A DNA stretch of 64,000 nucleotides, taken from the NCBI GenBank assembly GCA_013420905.1, contig JAAXNY010000004.1, positions 2,790,001-2,854,000 on the forward strand, given 5' to 3'. The DNA is from Collybia mongolica (Eukaryota > Basidiomycota > Agaricomycetes > Agaricales > Clitocybaceae). The translations under genes were made by a program, and so were the position numbers. Every line of letters begins with the position of its first letter. The first letter of the stretch is position 1. Of the stretch, positions 1-11,078 are shown one piece after another. The notes beneath the pieces are model-generated. The model was not told the origin of the DNA. It did not search any database and was given only the letters and a program-made list of their open reading frames with translations.

Positions 1-401
1 CTCTCATAATTGTGATTGGATCATTAGTCGGATTGATCCATATGTAGGAACGTGATACCAGACTAGATCCCCCTGCAAGGAATCCCGAACTCATTATCAC
101 TTATGATGAACACTCTTCCTCATCTATCCCTGTTGAATTCTGTATAGTTGCCCAAGTTGCTTATATAAAGAGTCATCAAGATTTTGTCTGGTCCAGCTGA
201 TGGAACTGCTGCCCCCATCCACTAGTACTAGAGATCGCTAATCAGGTACATAGCTTACAATCCGCAAAGGATCTGCGGAGCATGTTTCGTTTTTTCATAT
301 GCGTGTGCTGCATACAATCATATCAAAGTTCGGGAGTTAAGAATCATATTTTTGTGGGCCCCAAACAGTATAAGCAATGAAGTGAAAGACCAAAAAAGAT
401 C
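1..401. other. Intergenic, 3' flank of RPS8
   Basis: No coding exon is recognisable on either strand here. The stretch is AT-rich and lies downstream of the RPS8 stop codon, so it probably holds the RPS8 3' UTR and polyadenylation region. I see no repeat or RNA gene in it. Confidence 0.5.
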
Positions 402-1318
402 TTAAGCGTGAGCGTGTTTCTGCTTGCCAGTCCTGATCTTCCTGAGGTAAAACTGACGTAAAAATGTTAGTTTGAGTCCAAGTTAACGAGAGGCGCTCTT
501 ACCTCGAGCTCCTTGCCTTCAAGAATATAGCCGTCGGCGCGGCCTGACTGGCCAGGTCGGCTTGAAATGGTAGCATACAGTCGGCCGGCAGCGAATTGAG
601 TTTCCAACAGAGGGTCAACCTTGGCCTCTGTAAAGCCAAAAGTTAACTGATAGTGGGGAATAAACCACGGCAAGAAACGAACCCTTCTTCTTCTCGTCGA
701 GATTACGCTGCGCATGATTTGAGAGTTTTTTAGGCTCTGCACCTTCATCAGCTGCGGGTGCATGGGACTTTCCTCTTTTCGTCACGGGTTGGGCGTACTA
801 TTCGATAACTATATGAGATAAAATAGAGAAGGACAGTAGTTCTTATACTTACGTGAGACTCGTACCATTGACGGAAGGGGGTGGCATCGATTTGAATAAT
901 AGCGCTCTTAACGAGAGTGTTGGTTCGGACAAGCTCGTTGTTGGAAGCGTTGTAAACCTGACAGTAGTATGTATATAATGATGAGTACTATTTTTCCGCC
1001 TGATAGAGCACACTCACAACACCGATGATCCTCGTCTTCTTTGTAATGTGTTCCGATCCCCATGCGAAGTTGCCTCCATCCAAGCGAAGTGCACGGTACT
1101 TCAAGTTACCTCCACGCACTCGAACAGTATGCACGCGCTTGGCACCAAGTTTGGTGTTAGCGGCTTGACGACCGAGCTCAAACTTTCTCTTCTTGCGATA
1201 GTGGGAGCGTTGGGCCCCCGTCTCAGAGCGCTTGTGTCGGGAGGAGCGGGAGATACCTATCGCAGACAGATAAATGAGTTTTTGTCGTGGATTCCCGGGG
1301 TTGGCATTCCTCACCCAT
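402..1318 (-). CDS. RPS8: 40S ribosomal protein S8 (eS8)
   Basis: Structural protein of the small ribosomal subunit in the cytoplasm. Six exons join in phase: 1315-1318, 1018-1256, 853-957, 683-797, 503-627 and 402-452, giving 212 residues, the usual length of eS8. The N terminus reads [12 protein letters not shown] followed by KKRKFELGR and HTVRVRGGN, which is diagnostic for the family; the C terminus ends in a basic tail after FYLRKIR. The first exon is only four bases (ATGG), so the start codon is almost alone before a 58-nt intron with a GTGAGG donor. Short first exons and early introns are common in fungal ribosomal protein genes. The identification is firm; the start is supported by the exact family N terminus. 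Confidence 0.95.
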
Positions 1319-1722
1319 GTTGCGATGTCTTTAGGATAGCGAGTCGTGAGGGTGGCGAGGGTTTGTGATGATACTCGAAAATAAGGTTTGTGTAGATTCA
1401 ATCTCAGACCGGTCAATGCCGTCAAGCAGAGACCTCGCATGTGATCACAGATAATATTGAATATCCTTCCCGCGATTTAGAGCAAATCAGTAACTTTAAA
1501 AAGGCTGAGTCAACTTGCTGCTTTCAATACGCCTATCAAGACTGTTGTAGGCGCCTCTATGAACATATTTTTCGAAAGCATTGGAACTCCCACCGAACAT
1601 GTTTCCAACACCGCTGCTTGGGCATGGTCACCTCGCATTCTCAGCGTGCCTTCAATGTGAATCACTCACCTTTTGTATAAGCCTTGTGTTACCTGCATAT
1701 TCTCCTTCAAACCTCTTCAATC

Positions 1723-3884
1723 ATGTGGTTCTTTCAGTACCCAGCGCGTCGCTTCCGTCGCTTCCGTCGTCATGCAGCACAACGTATCACCAGCTATACG
1801 AGCGGCCCCGCAACCAAGGCTATGCGAAACGAAATAAATCAGCTCATTGATAGCATATCCGATCCAACCGCACAAAAGGTTAAATAATCGAATTTGTGCA
1901 ATACTTGTATGCTAATAGTGCACAGGCATTTGCGACTGAAATGCAGGGCTTCATTCACCTTTACAAACGATTCGTTGGAGAGGGCGCGAGTAATGAATCC
2001 TTGTCAGTGTGTTAGAGTATACGTCCCTCTGAGCAACAGTTGACGCAAACATATTTCTGTAAGGGTTTGGGAAAGAATTAGGTCTCCAGCTACTGACCAG
2101 ATCTTGTCTTATGGAGCGTTACCCGAGTCAACGACAGAAACCCGCCTCCTCAAAATGCTTGCCGTTTTGAAGATTAACGGCGACGTTGGAACGTTCATGG
2201 GTATGCTTTTGGCTTCATTTTCGGAATTGCTTACTTGAGGTTGGTAGGCATGACGGACGCGAAGAATACATTGGAGGTCAAAGATGACTTGACACTCCTC
2301 GATCTTACCGTCCAACAGATTGAATATCTCAACGCCAGCCACCATGTAGATGTCCCCCTGATTTTGGTGACACCCTTTGATACCCATGACGAGATTTTGC
2401 GGGCTCTGGAAAAGTACGACCAGCGAATGTCAATCATTCCTGTCAAACAGGCGAAGTACCCAAAGCTACTGAAGGACTCGCTGTTACCATGTCCGAATAA
2501 TATACGAGATGATAAAGCAGCATGGTATACATCCGGCCACGGTGACCTATACAACGCTCTGTATCGATCTGGCATGCTGGACCAGCTCCTGAAGGCGGGG
2601 AAACAATTCCTCTTTGTTTCCAATGCTGATAATCTCGGTGCTATGTTAGTAATCCAATCTCGATCCAGCCAATCCTTGAGTCCGCTATAATATCTGACTA
2701 TTCTCATGGCTTAATATGACAGTGTGGACCCAAAAATCCTCCAGTATATGTTCGACTCCCATACTGAATTTATCATGGAGGTCTCGAACAAAATGAAAGT
2801 CGACATGAAGGTGAGTCAATAAAAGATATATATTCAACAAACCAACCTGTCCATCAGAGAGGTACTTTGATTGACTATGATGGTACCATGCGATTGCTAG
2901 AAAATTCTCAAGTCTCCCCCGAGCATTCGGAAGAGTTCGAGTCCGGTACTTATACAGTTTTATCTTTTCACAATCCCAGCAGTCCTTTTATGCCTTTTAG
3001 TCCGCAAATTCCAGTTTTTCAATACCAATAATCTGTGGATCAACCTTAAATGTAAGGTCAAACGATCTTTGTATCTACACCAGTCTTTAGATTTTGTTTC
3101 AAAGCACTCAAGAAAGTCATGATTGGCGGTGGCATGGATTTAGAAATCATCGTGAACCCAGAAGTCACAAACGAAGGAAATCCGGTCATTCAAGTAGGTG
3201 GCTATCCAACAGCTCTCGTCCATTGCTGATTAACCTCTCCTAGCTCGAAACAGCAGCAGGCGCAGCCATCCGACACTTCAAAACGGCACGGGGCATCAAC
3301 GTATCTCGCTCTCGCTTCCTTCCCATCAGAAGCTGCTCGGACCTGCTCCTCATAAAGAGTGATTTTTACTCACTCGAGTGTGGTAGGTTGGTTATCAACG
3401 AGGACAGAGCCTTTGGGACAATTCCCGTAATCAATCTTGGTGACCATTTCAAAGAGGTGAAATCGCAATCTACAACCTCTACAGGATGTATGCTTATCTA
3501 TCCTCATGAGATCGAGGATTTTCAAAAACGTTTCAAAACCATTCCGAAGATTCTCGACCTCGATCACTTGACGGTCTCTGGAGATGTGTTTTTCGGTCGT
3601 GATGTGACATTGCGTGGTACAGTTATTGGTATGTGTAGTTCGGCAAGGCGAGTTATCTGATCATATAACGAAGCTCTAGTTGTTGCAAACGAAGGGCAAC
3701 AAATAAATGTCCCGGATGGATGTGTACTAGAAAACCGTAAGCTTAGACGAGTAAGCATTTTTCAGGTTGATCTATTTACACTATTTGCCAGGCCTACTCT
3801 CTGGAAATCTGACAATGACGGTACCTGCTCGCAATCCTATAGTTTTAGTCGCGGAATAATCACAGTTTTGCTTAGGAACTATGA
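1723..3884 (+). CDS. Divergent UTP-glucose-1-phosphate uridylyltransferase paralogue (UGP copy B)
   Basis: Paralogue of UDP-glucose pyrophosphorylase, the cytosolic enzyme making UDP-glucose from UTP and glucose-1-phosphate. Thirteen exons join in phase: 1723-1878, 1926-2002, 2064-2200, 2248-2644, 2723-2810, 2858-2945, 3001-3051, 3105-3193, 3244-3456, 3511-3628, 3680-3736, 3792-3820 and 3876-3884, giving about 502 residues. An upstream in-frame ATG at 1684 is an alternative start, and the Arg-rich N terminus does not match the family, so the start is uncertain. The body aligns throughout with the minus-strand copy at 4594-6804 and shares its splice sites. The nucleotide-binding loop is INGDVGTFMG instead of [16 protein letters not shown] is MTDAKN, and WYPPGHGD is WYTSGHGD. 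The frame is open throughout, so this is not an obvious pseudogene. It may be impaired in catalysis or serve another role. Confidence 0.85.
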
Positions 3885-4593
3885 ATAACACCCTGTCCTT
3901 TCCTGTAGGCTGTCCTGTTACCCGAGGACCCCTTGGTCATAATTATCAGAAGGACATTCATGAATGGTAGACACGTCTCGTAGTGGCATGAGTGATGCAT
4001 ATGATGACCGTTTTACAAGTTGTAAAATTTTATCTGCTAATACTCTGCCAAAGACTTTACAATTTCAACGTATATGCCGAAATTGGAGTAAACGTTTATG
4101 ACCAAGTACCAACCTGACTGGACTGTTCGAGGATATGGGCCAATAACAGAACGATTCTGCATCTCCATTTATTGTATACTTTGTCTAAAAACTAAGCAAG
4201 GTTCAAGAAAACCGCAGCCCCACAGACTCCACCAATGAGCTAGAAGGGACATTCAGTAACGCGCGTCGAGCCAGCAACATTTATGCAAAAAAAAAATTTC
4301 GTGAGTTGCAGATTTGCTCTAATTCCTACAAACGATATTATCGATCTATGATACTGTAGTAATGGGGCCTGAATTTTTCCAGAGATTAAACACAGTGGTC
4401 CCCAAATCCACTTATTTCGAGTAAGCGAACAGTGTGTAAAAGTATGTAAATTGACGAAATTGAAAATTACTAGCACAAGCCTCTTGGTAAAGGTGTCCCG
4501 AGAGTCCCCAAGTCCTTGGCAGTACCATAATCTATGAAATGACATTCAGAAAGTCCGATATATTCCAACGATTTGCTATGCGTATCAGCAATA
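3885..4593. other. Intergenic between convergent UGP copies
   Basis: About 710 bases separate the two UGP stop codons, which face each other. The stretch is AT-rich and has no supported exon. It should hold both 3' UTRs. Confidence 0.5.
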
Positions 4594-6804
4594 TCATAGT
4601 TCCTGGAGGGTTAGGTTATTAGTTGGTGGACTCTGTTATTCATAACATATGCTTACGATCATGTTCAGATTACCCGATAATAATCCTGAAGTAAATATAT
4701 TTAGATATGAAACTCAATGCGAAAAAAAAGGAACATACTGTTCTCCAGAATACAGCCGTCGGGGATATCAATCCTTTGGCCCTCGTTGGCTACAACTGAA
4801 ATGATATAATAATGAGAAAGATTCTATTACATGGATAAGACATGCCTACCGATAACGGTTCCACGCAGCGTTACATTGCGTCCAAAGTAAACATCCCCCG
4901 TAACGGTGAGATGATCTAGCTCAAGGATCCGAGGGATTTTCTTGAATCGTTTCTGGAATTGCTGGATCTATGTACATGGATCATAAGAGGGATTTTACTG
5001 AAAATACACGCCCAAGTAGTTTACCTTTTTGAAATGATCACCAAGCTTGATGACTGGAGTCGTTTCGAACATTCTGTTCTCGTTGATGACAAGTTGCCCA
5101 TGTGACAGGGAATAAATATCGCTCTTGATGAGGAGCAGATCAGAGCAGCTCTTCACGGGCAAGAAACGTTTTCGAGGGACGTTGATCCCATGAGCATTCT
5201 TGAAGTGCTTAATAGCTGCACCAGCAGCAGTTTCAAGCTAAAATGGGCATAAGAGCCGGGTCCAAAAATAATAAAATAAAATAAATAGTTAACAGCACAC
5301 CTGGATAACAGCTTGGCCATCGTCGGTAGTCTTGGGATTGATGATAATCTCCAGCTCTAAACCTTCTGTCTCCATGATGCGCTTCAGGGCTAATGGGGTG
5401 CTTAGTCAAAAACACACCTGAAGCCGATGGAATTACCTTTGAGGTTGATCCATAAATTGTTCGTGTTGAATATCTTGAATTTTCGGACTAGAAAAGACAT
5501 AAGCTTTCGTGCCATTATCACTGAGCAATAATACTACCAGACTTGAAATCTTCAACGTGTTCTGATGGAACTTGTGCAATTTCAAGAAGGCGGATTGACC
5601 CTTCATAGTCTATAATCCCGGCTGGCTGAATATTAACGTTGAAGATGGGACGTAAAGATTTACCAATCAATGTTCCTCCCTGAATGCAAAGAGTTAATAC
5701 TCCAATTCATATTTGCTTCAAGAGGGAACCGTTATACCTTTATATCAGCCTTCGTCTTGTCCGTAACTTCCATAAGGAACTCCGCTTGAGTTTCAATCAT
5801 GTGCTGCAATATTTGTTCGTCGACTCTGTATATCACATAAGAATCGTTCTAGTGGGTCAAGTTTGCGGGAGACATACACGGCGCCCAGATTATCAGAGTT
5901 CGATACAAACAGGTACTCCTTGCCTTCCGATAGGAGCTGGTCTAAAACTCCGGAGTGCAAAAGAGCGTTGTATAAATCGCCGTGACCGGGTGGGTACCAG
6001 TTCTTCTTATCATCATCAGCCCTCTTAGGGCAGGGTAGCAAGGTCTCTTTGAAAATTCTTGGATATCTCGACTGATTGAAGGTTGTGATGCGGAGCTGCT
6101 GATTTGCATACTTCTTGATAATTCGCAAAGTGTCCTCATGTGTATTGAATGATGTCATCAAGATCAGCGGAACGTCCACGCGGTTTGTTGTGTTCAGGTG
6201 CTCGATTTGCCGGACGGTTAGGTCGAGGAAAGTCATGTCGTCTTTGACTTCGAGGGCACTCTTGGCACCGGTCATTCCTAACCGATGATCAGTAACGATT
6301 GGGAAAGATTGGCAGGGCGAGGATGAACAAACCCATAGAAGTTCCGAGGCCGCCGTTAACCTTGAGGACTGCCAGCTTATTGAGATTTTTGGTGTCCTTG
6401 GGCTTTGGGAGATCAGTGTATGGTACGATTTGATCTTCAGCTGGTGACTTGATACGATCCCAGTCGCTACAAATATTGTGAGTTACAGCAAAGCCCAATA
6501 ACACACGATACCCACAGATCCTGGCTCTTTGCGCGCTCTGAGAGATAGCGGGTAAAGAGGTAGAAGAACGACTGCATCTCTGTGTCAAATGCCTGACCAT
6601 CGATGAGATTGAGCTTGATTGGGGGTGGTATCGTGTCCGTACCTTTTTGGTCGGGGCGTCGTCCACGGTAGCGACGAGACGGCTGATCTCGTTACGCATG
6701 GCTTTAGCGGCCACGCCGGTGGTGGCAGTCTTGAAATCGATGTGACTCGTGCCGCGAACACGGGCATTAAATGAATCACTACGAGGCATCAAAGAGTTCG
6801 ACAT
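4594..6804 (-). CDS. UGP1: UTP-glucose-1-phosphate uridylyltransferase, canonical copy (UGP copy A)
   Basis: Catalyses UTP + glucose-1-phosphate to UDP-glucose + PPi in the cytosol, supplying glucan, glycogen, trehalose and glycosylation pathways. Fourteen exons: 6643-6804, 6516-6592, 6333-6466, 5878-6277, 5738-5825, 5664-5679, 5538-5609, 5437-5487, 5301-5389, 5025-5237, 4850-4967, 4739-4795, 4657-4685 and 4594-4602, giving 504 residues, the normal family length. The G-loop [16 protein letters not shown] lies near residues 114-129; [20 protein letters not shown] and SNSDNLGA follow as in known UGPs; the C-terminal beta-helix ends NLNMIEL. The last exon is only nine bases and exon 6 only sixteen. 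The intron between exons 6 and 7 is absent from copy B; all others match. It faces copy B tail to tail. Confidence 0.94.
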
Positions 6805-8389
6805 GCTGGCAAAGAAACGTCAGGGGATGGGAGTAATGGATAGAGATGGAGGCTCACGTTAGATGATGGATGTGAACGGGCTTTGTGGTGGTTGTGGATA
6901 TAAGTTGAGGAGCAGAATTCGTTCTTATGAGGGGTGCGCGTGGCCTGTGATGACGTTTATGTTCAACTTGCGGGTCTAAGCGAGCTGGGAGGTCCAACGA
7001 ACTAGGTTCCTCGCGAATAGGCTCGCAAATCCACGATTTGCGTTGAGAACGCAGAGAGTCCAAGGCTACGTTTGTGGTTGATGTCGTATTTAAGGCCAGG
7101 GGGGTGAGCGCACGGTTGTTCGACGTGTGCGACCTCAAACGTGCATGCATAAACAACGACCCAGTCAAATCGCCGCCTCATCTTCACCTTCCTCTTGTGG
7201 CTTTTATACCCCATCTTTCACTATATCGACACGATCAGAACAGACCCAACCCGGCGGCTCCTAGGGCTCCTTGTGCTTTACGTTTCCGCCCACACCTCTT
7301 TATCAGCGGTGCCATGCTGCACTTTGTGATCTTGTTTCCATCATGCATAGTTGCCGAAGAATCAACGTTGGACGGTTAATCGTCCCCTTGTGCCCTGGCC
7401 TTCTCGCTCCAATTGTCTGATCTAGGTCTTGTCAAATGCCTCAAGCGCTCGCATCCCTCCGCTTGCCACACACGTCACGACCCTGTCTATTTACACCAAA
7501 AGCAAATCCAGCGCTGGCAGTTAGCGTTGTATTGATTTAATAATTGGCTAGGCTGCATAATAGCCACACCACTTCATTGACGTTGCCACAAGTGCCATCA
7601 CGTCAAGTTTTATCCATCTTAAATCCCAGCCGAGTTATTGGCACGTTCCGCCCACGGTCGTCTAAGGTTTCAAAATACAAGGTGGACTTCAAGGGATTAG
7701 GCATCATGTCAAGTCAGTCCTAGGGCAGGAAGGGCTGTCAGAAAGTCAACCTACACATATCCTTGATGGTTGATGGCACTTCCTTCATTACTTGAAGGAC
7801 ATCACAAAGCATCGTTGTGAATTCCGCCATCTTCCCGGTGGTGGGACTATTTACATCTTGCCAACCCGAGTTCCGTCGAAACTTTCAACATTCTTATCAC
7901 AGCACAAGTGAGTGAGAAACAACTGGTAGCGATGTCAAATTGTAATTTTAAATAGCAAAATTCGCGGACAGGAACTGTGTCTGTCAGAACTAAAGTTTGA
8001 TTCGCGAGATCACACCAGGACATCGACAAGTACCTGAGAAGTACCTGAGAAGAAGTGACAGATTCAAATTATTGGGGCCTATTAAAAGGCACCGTTCCCC
8101 CGCACGGGTTGCGATTGTGTTCGAGAAGGATAGTTTTTCAGGTGACTCTAGAAAAAATAGTGTGATTGTCCGCCATCGAGACATATTGACGTCGAGAGTG
8201 GAGTCAGAGTCTAGGAGAATGTTAACGACGAACCCAATGGCTTGAGAATAAAATATGCAGGAGAAATCCAAGAAGCGGACTCATATTAATCAATAGGGGA
8301 AGTAGATTTCGCAGTGGCCGCAACGGGTGATGAAAATAAATAATGTTTTCATTTTTGGTCCCTTCTGTAGGCTAGGATTTGCCCATACC
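6805..8389. other. Intergenic, upstream of UGP copy A and downstream of TED1 copy A
   Basis: About 1.6 kb without a recognisable gene. The part next to 6805 should carry the UGP copy A promoter and leader. Several short open frames occur (for example 7074-7379 +), but none resembles a known protein or shows consistent splice structure. Confidence 0.5.
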
Positions 8390-10155
8390 TCAAGTGTATG
8401 TTACGAAAAACGAAATGGCCACAAAGACCCCAAGTGGAAATAAAGCTATATCCCACATATCACGTAGCGAGCCTCCGAGGAAGCTCATACGTTTTTGTCT
8501 CCGACTTCTGTGTTGCGATGAGACGCTATCGGGGAATAGTTTGCATGCTCTCGTCCCGAATTGACGAAGTAGGCCGGAATATCGGCGGCCGCCTGAAAGA
8601 GCTGACACGGGAAAAGGGAGCATTGAAGAAGTCCTTTCGGGGCTGTCCTCGGCGAAGTGGGAGTCAAAATCAGGTACTTTCGCTGTGTGTCGGGGAGATG
8701 TCGTTCTTCGGGTGGGTTGGCGTATAGATAACGACAACCCCACACGGCGCCTGTTGACAACAAAAACAGCGAGAATGGAGACCAGGAGGAGAGGTAAATA
8801 CACAGAAAGGTATATCCATAGCTGGTCAGGGAGAGAGCAAGGAACATCGGCCTGGGTCTGTTGAGGCCTGTCGCCTCGTCCATCCCAAGGTTCTAGAGAA
8901 AGTAATTGGAAGCCTGGGCGCCGGATTCCCATTGACATGGAGATGGATTTTACAGACACCTCACGAATCGGGTAGGCTCCCCCGTGGCTGGCAGTAGGAT
9001 GATAATATACACAGTAGTCGTGATCATCGCCGCTGTAAATATTAAGATGTAAGAAACTATAATAGTGGAGGACCCTAAGTAGTACCTGAAAGCGAGAGAT
9101 GGCTTCAGTGTTTGCAATAGGAAGGTTGTGACATCCTTTCCGAGTGTGTTTTGATATCCGAACCCTCCACCTGGGTGTATTGCCCCTTTCTCGCGTAGGG
9201 GACCACAGGTCCCAGTGTTTCGATAAAGGGGTATATGACTAAATAAGATGACTGGGTCTTTGGTGTTATGCTCTAACTCATATTATTGTCAGCTTTGCGG
9301 AATAGGATGGTATGAAGTTCATGCCTTCGGCAACACCTTTGATAAATTCCACTGACCCTCCAGTAAGGGCGTGCCACTCATTATACGATTGATTACTGTC
9401 CGCACGCTTATAGTCCTCTTCGACCAGGCTGGGTGCATCAAGAAGTACTATCGTGTGATTTGCGATTCGTAGGTGCGAGTTCAAGGCACCAAAGTGCGAT
9501 TTGTAGCGCCTGCGCGCTGGCGCCGAGATCGAGGTGGGAACTTGCAGACTAAACACCAAGATTCAGGACATGTAAGCGTTGCTTAGATGGGCTTTATGGG
9601 AGGTTTACCCAATGTCGTGGTTGCCAGGTATAAAGTGGACAGGGGTTTGTGAACGTATACTGAATATGTTCTGGAATCTGTGGTAGTATTGTTCATACCT
9701 AGTTTGGTAAAGGTAAGTAATTTACATTACTGCCAACTGTGATGGGGCTTACTCCACGTCTGTGTTGGTGGAACGACCTCCATCCATCATATCTCCCAAG
9801 AAGATGACAGCATCTGGACGCGTGCGGAGCGCTGCTCGCCAGCTCTTGCGAATATTGAGATCGACGATTAGTTGAGTGAGATAGGTAAGTATAGGTGAAC
9901 GATCAGGGTACGAGCGATGGTCTAAAATTTGCGGGTCGGCGACCAGGAGAATATGAGTAGGCTGAACATGTTAATATGCAGTTAGTTTGATGTTGTATAT
10001 CAGAGAAAGGAGATCATCCTTACCGATGACAAGGCTGAATCTGGCCATGAGCAGCGCCCAACACTGGAGTGGAACACCAAGAGTTCGCACCAGAGTGTAA
10101 TCACGGCCCAAAAGACTCGAAGGCATTGCACAATGGGCCGGCTTTTCGCCGACAT
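8390..10155 (-). CDS. TED1/CDC1-type GPI-anchor ethanolamine-phosphate phosphoesterase, canonical copy A
   Basis: Membrane metallophosphoesterase of the CDC1/TED1/PGAP5 (MPPE1) family, which removes ethanolamine-phosphate side groups from GPI anchors in the ER so cargo can exit. Six exons: 10024-10155, 9753-9961, 9609-9698, 9337-9548, 9086-9272 and 8390-9032, giving 490 residues. Visible: an N-terminal membrane segment followed by CSWPD; metal motifs LLVADPQ, FLGDMMDGGR, PGNHDIG (near residue 140), LFSHIPL and SGDDHDYC; then RRPGFQLLSL, a second membrane helix near LYLPLLLVSILAV, and a C-terminal helix. All expected metal-binding motifs are present. The start is the ATG before SAKSRP, chosen because it precedes the expected signal-anchor. 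A diverged paralogue lies on the other strand at 21630-23744. Confidence 0.88.
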
Positions 10156-10597
10156 AAAAGTGGCCAGAGCGTAATTACTGTTTAGGAAAGCAGTATTTCG
10201 AGTTTCAACTTGTCTTTTTGACCCGTGAGCGGTTGATCATGCAAACTCCTTAATTTTCTGGGACGTTTCTCCAGTATGTACATATTGATGGAATACATTG
10301 AATATACGAAGCTCGGATAGTTCGGGAGTAAGTAATTGTGTACGTAGTCGTCGTACATAGGTATCATACCGTTCCACCTCTTAACATACTGAACAACTTT
10401 TGGACGTACATGTCCTTGGGGCAAAACCACGGTCGCCTGATGCCCTTGAAATTACAATGAACATTGATATGCATGTCGAAAGCGATGGTATGGGCCTCAT
10501 GATTGAAGAGTGATGCGACCTGACACTGAGTGTATCATAAATCCAATGAGGTTCCTTGACATTTTATTTCCACAGGGGAGAACTATATTCTACTCTG
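10156..10597. other. Intergenic between TED1 copy A and NDUFB2
   Basis: About 440 bases between two minus-strand genes. An 82-codon open frame (10182-10430, minus) is present but I cannot match it to any family, and it lacks supporting splice structure. The stretch probably holds the TED1 copy A promoter and the NDUFB2 3' UTR. Confidence 0.45.
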
Positions 10598-10952
10598 TTA
10601 ATGGTGGTTATTAGAATCATGCCCGTGACTGTCCCAGGGGTGCTTTCCCTGCAAACGGGACCATCAGCAGGGAAATGAACAGAAAGTGGGGATTTTTATC
10701 TACCAAAAGTTTTGCTCCGTCTTGCCTGGATGATTTGGAAGTGTTGGTGACGGTAGGCAACGCAGAATTGACGAGACGAACCTTGCCCGATAGAAAATGA
10801 AGAACCACATTGTTGCTCCGAGGGCTTTTCCCAGGAAGTTGTACTTGAATCCTGGAAGATGTGGGTTAAACCCTGAAGCTGTTGGACAAAGGCCAGTGAA
10901 CAAATGGGACAAGATTGAATAGAGGGACGGCCATACGATGTGTCCCGGCCAT
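10598..10952 (-). CDS. Complex I accessory subunit, NDUFB2-like
   Basis: Small one-helix accessory subunit of mitochondrial NADH:ubiquinone oxidoreductase. Four short exons join in phase: 10937-10952, 10782-10878, 10704-10725 and 10598-10648, giving 62 residues: MAGTHPSGFN, then HLPGFKYNFLGKALGA, a single membrane helix through MWFFIFYRA, RQDGAKLLG, and an HPWD motif before a His-rich tail. The GKALGA-MWFFI...DGAKLLG-HPWD pattern is what I recall for fungal NDUFB2. The gene is too small and fragmented to stand out as one open frame. It diverges from the gene at 11079 with about 125 bases between the start codons, so the two probably share a promoter region. Confidence 0.75.
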
Positions 10953-11078
10953 GATGACAGTTTCGAAACTCGGTTGTTTGGGTATGTTTGTTGAGAAAGG
11001 TTAATCATTACTTTCACCCAAATAGACAGCAACGCGCACCTGCGACGCGACACCAATACCACCGCCACCACCGCCAGC

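Noticed and set aside
3824..3859. UGP copy B ending at an in-frame TAA at 3857
   Set aside because: A GTACCT donor at 3821 and an AG at 3875 give the same nine-base last exon (GAACTATGA) as copy A, so the TAA is intronic.
7074..7379. Plus-strand frame of 101 codons in the UGP1 upstream region
   Set aside because: Low-complexity composition, no motif, no splice pattern, and it lies in a promoter region.
10182..10430. 82-codon minus-strand frame between TED1 copy A and NDUFB2
   Set aside because: Has some aromatic-rich, protein-like text but no homologue I know and no joinable exon; left as intergenic.
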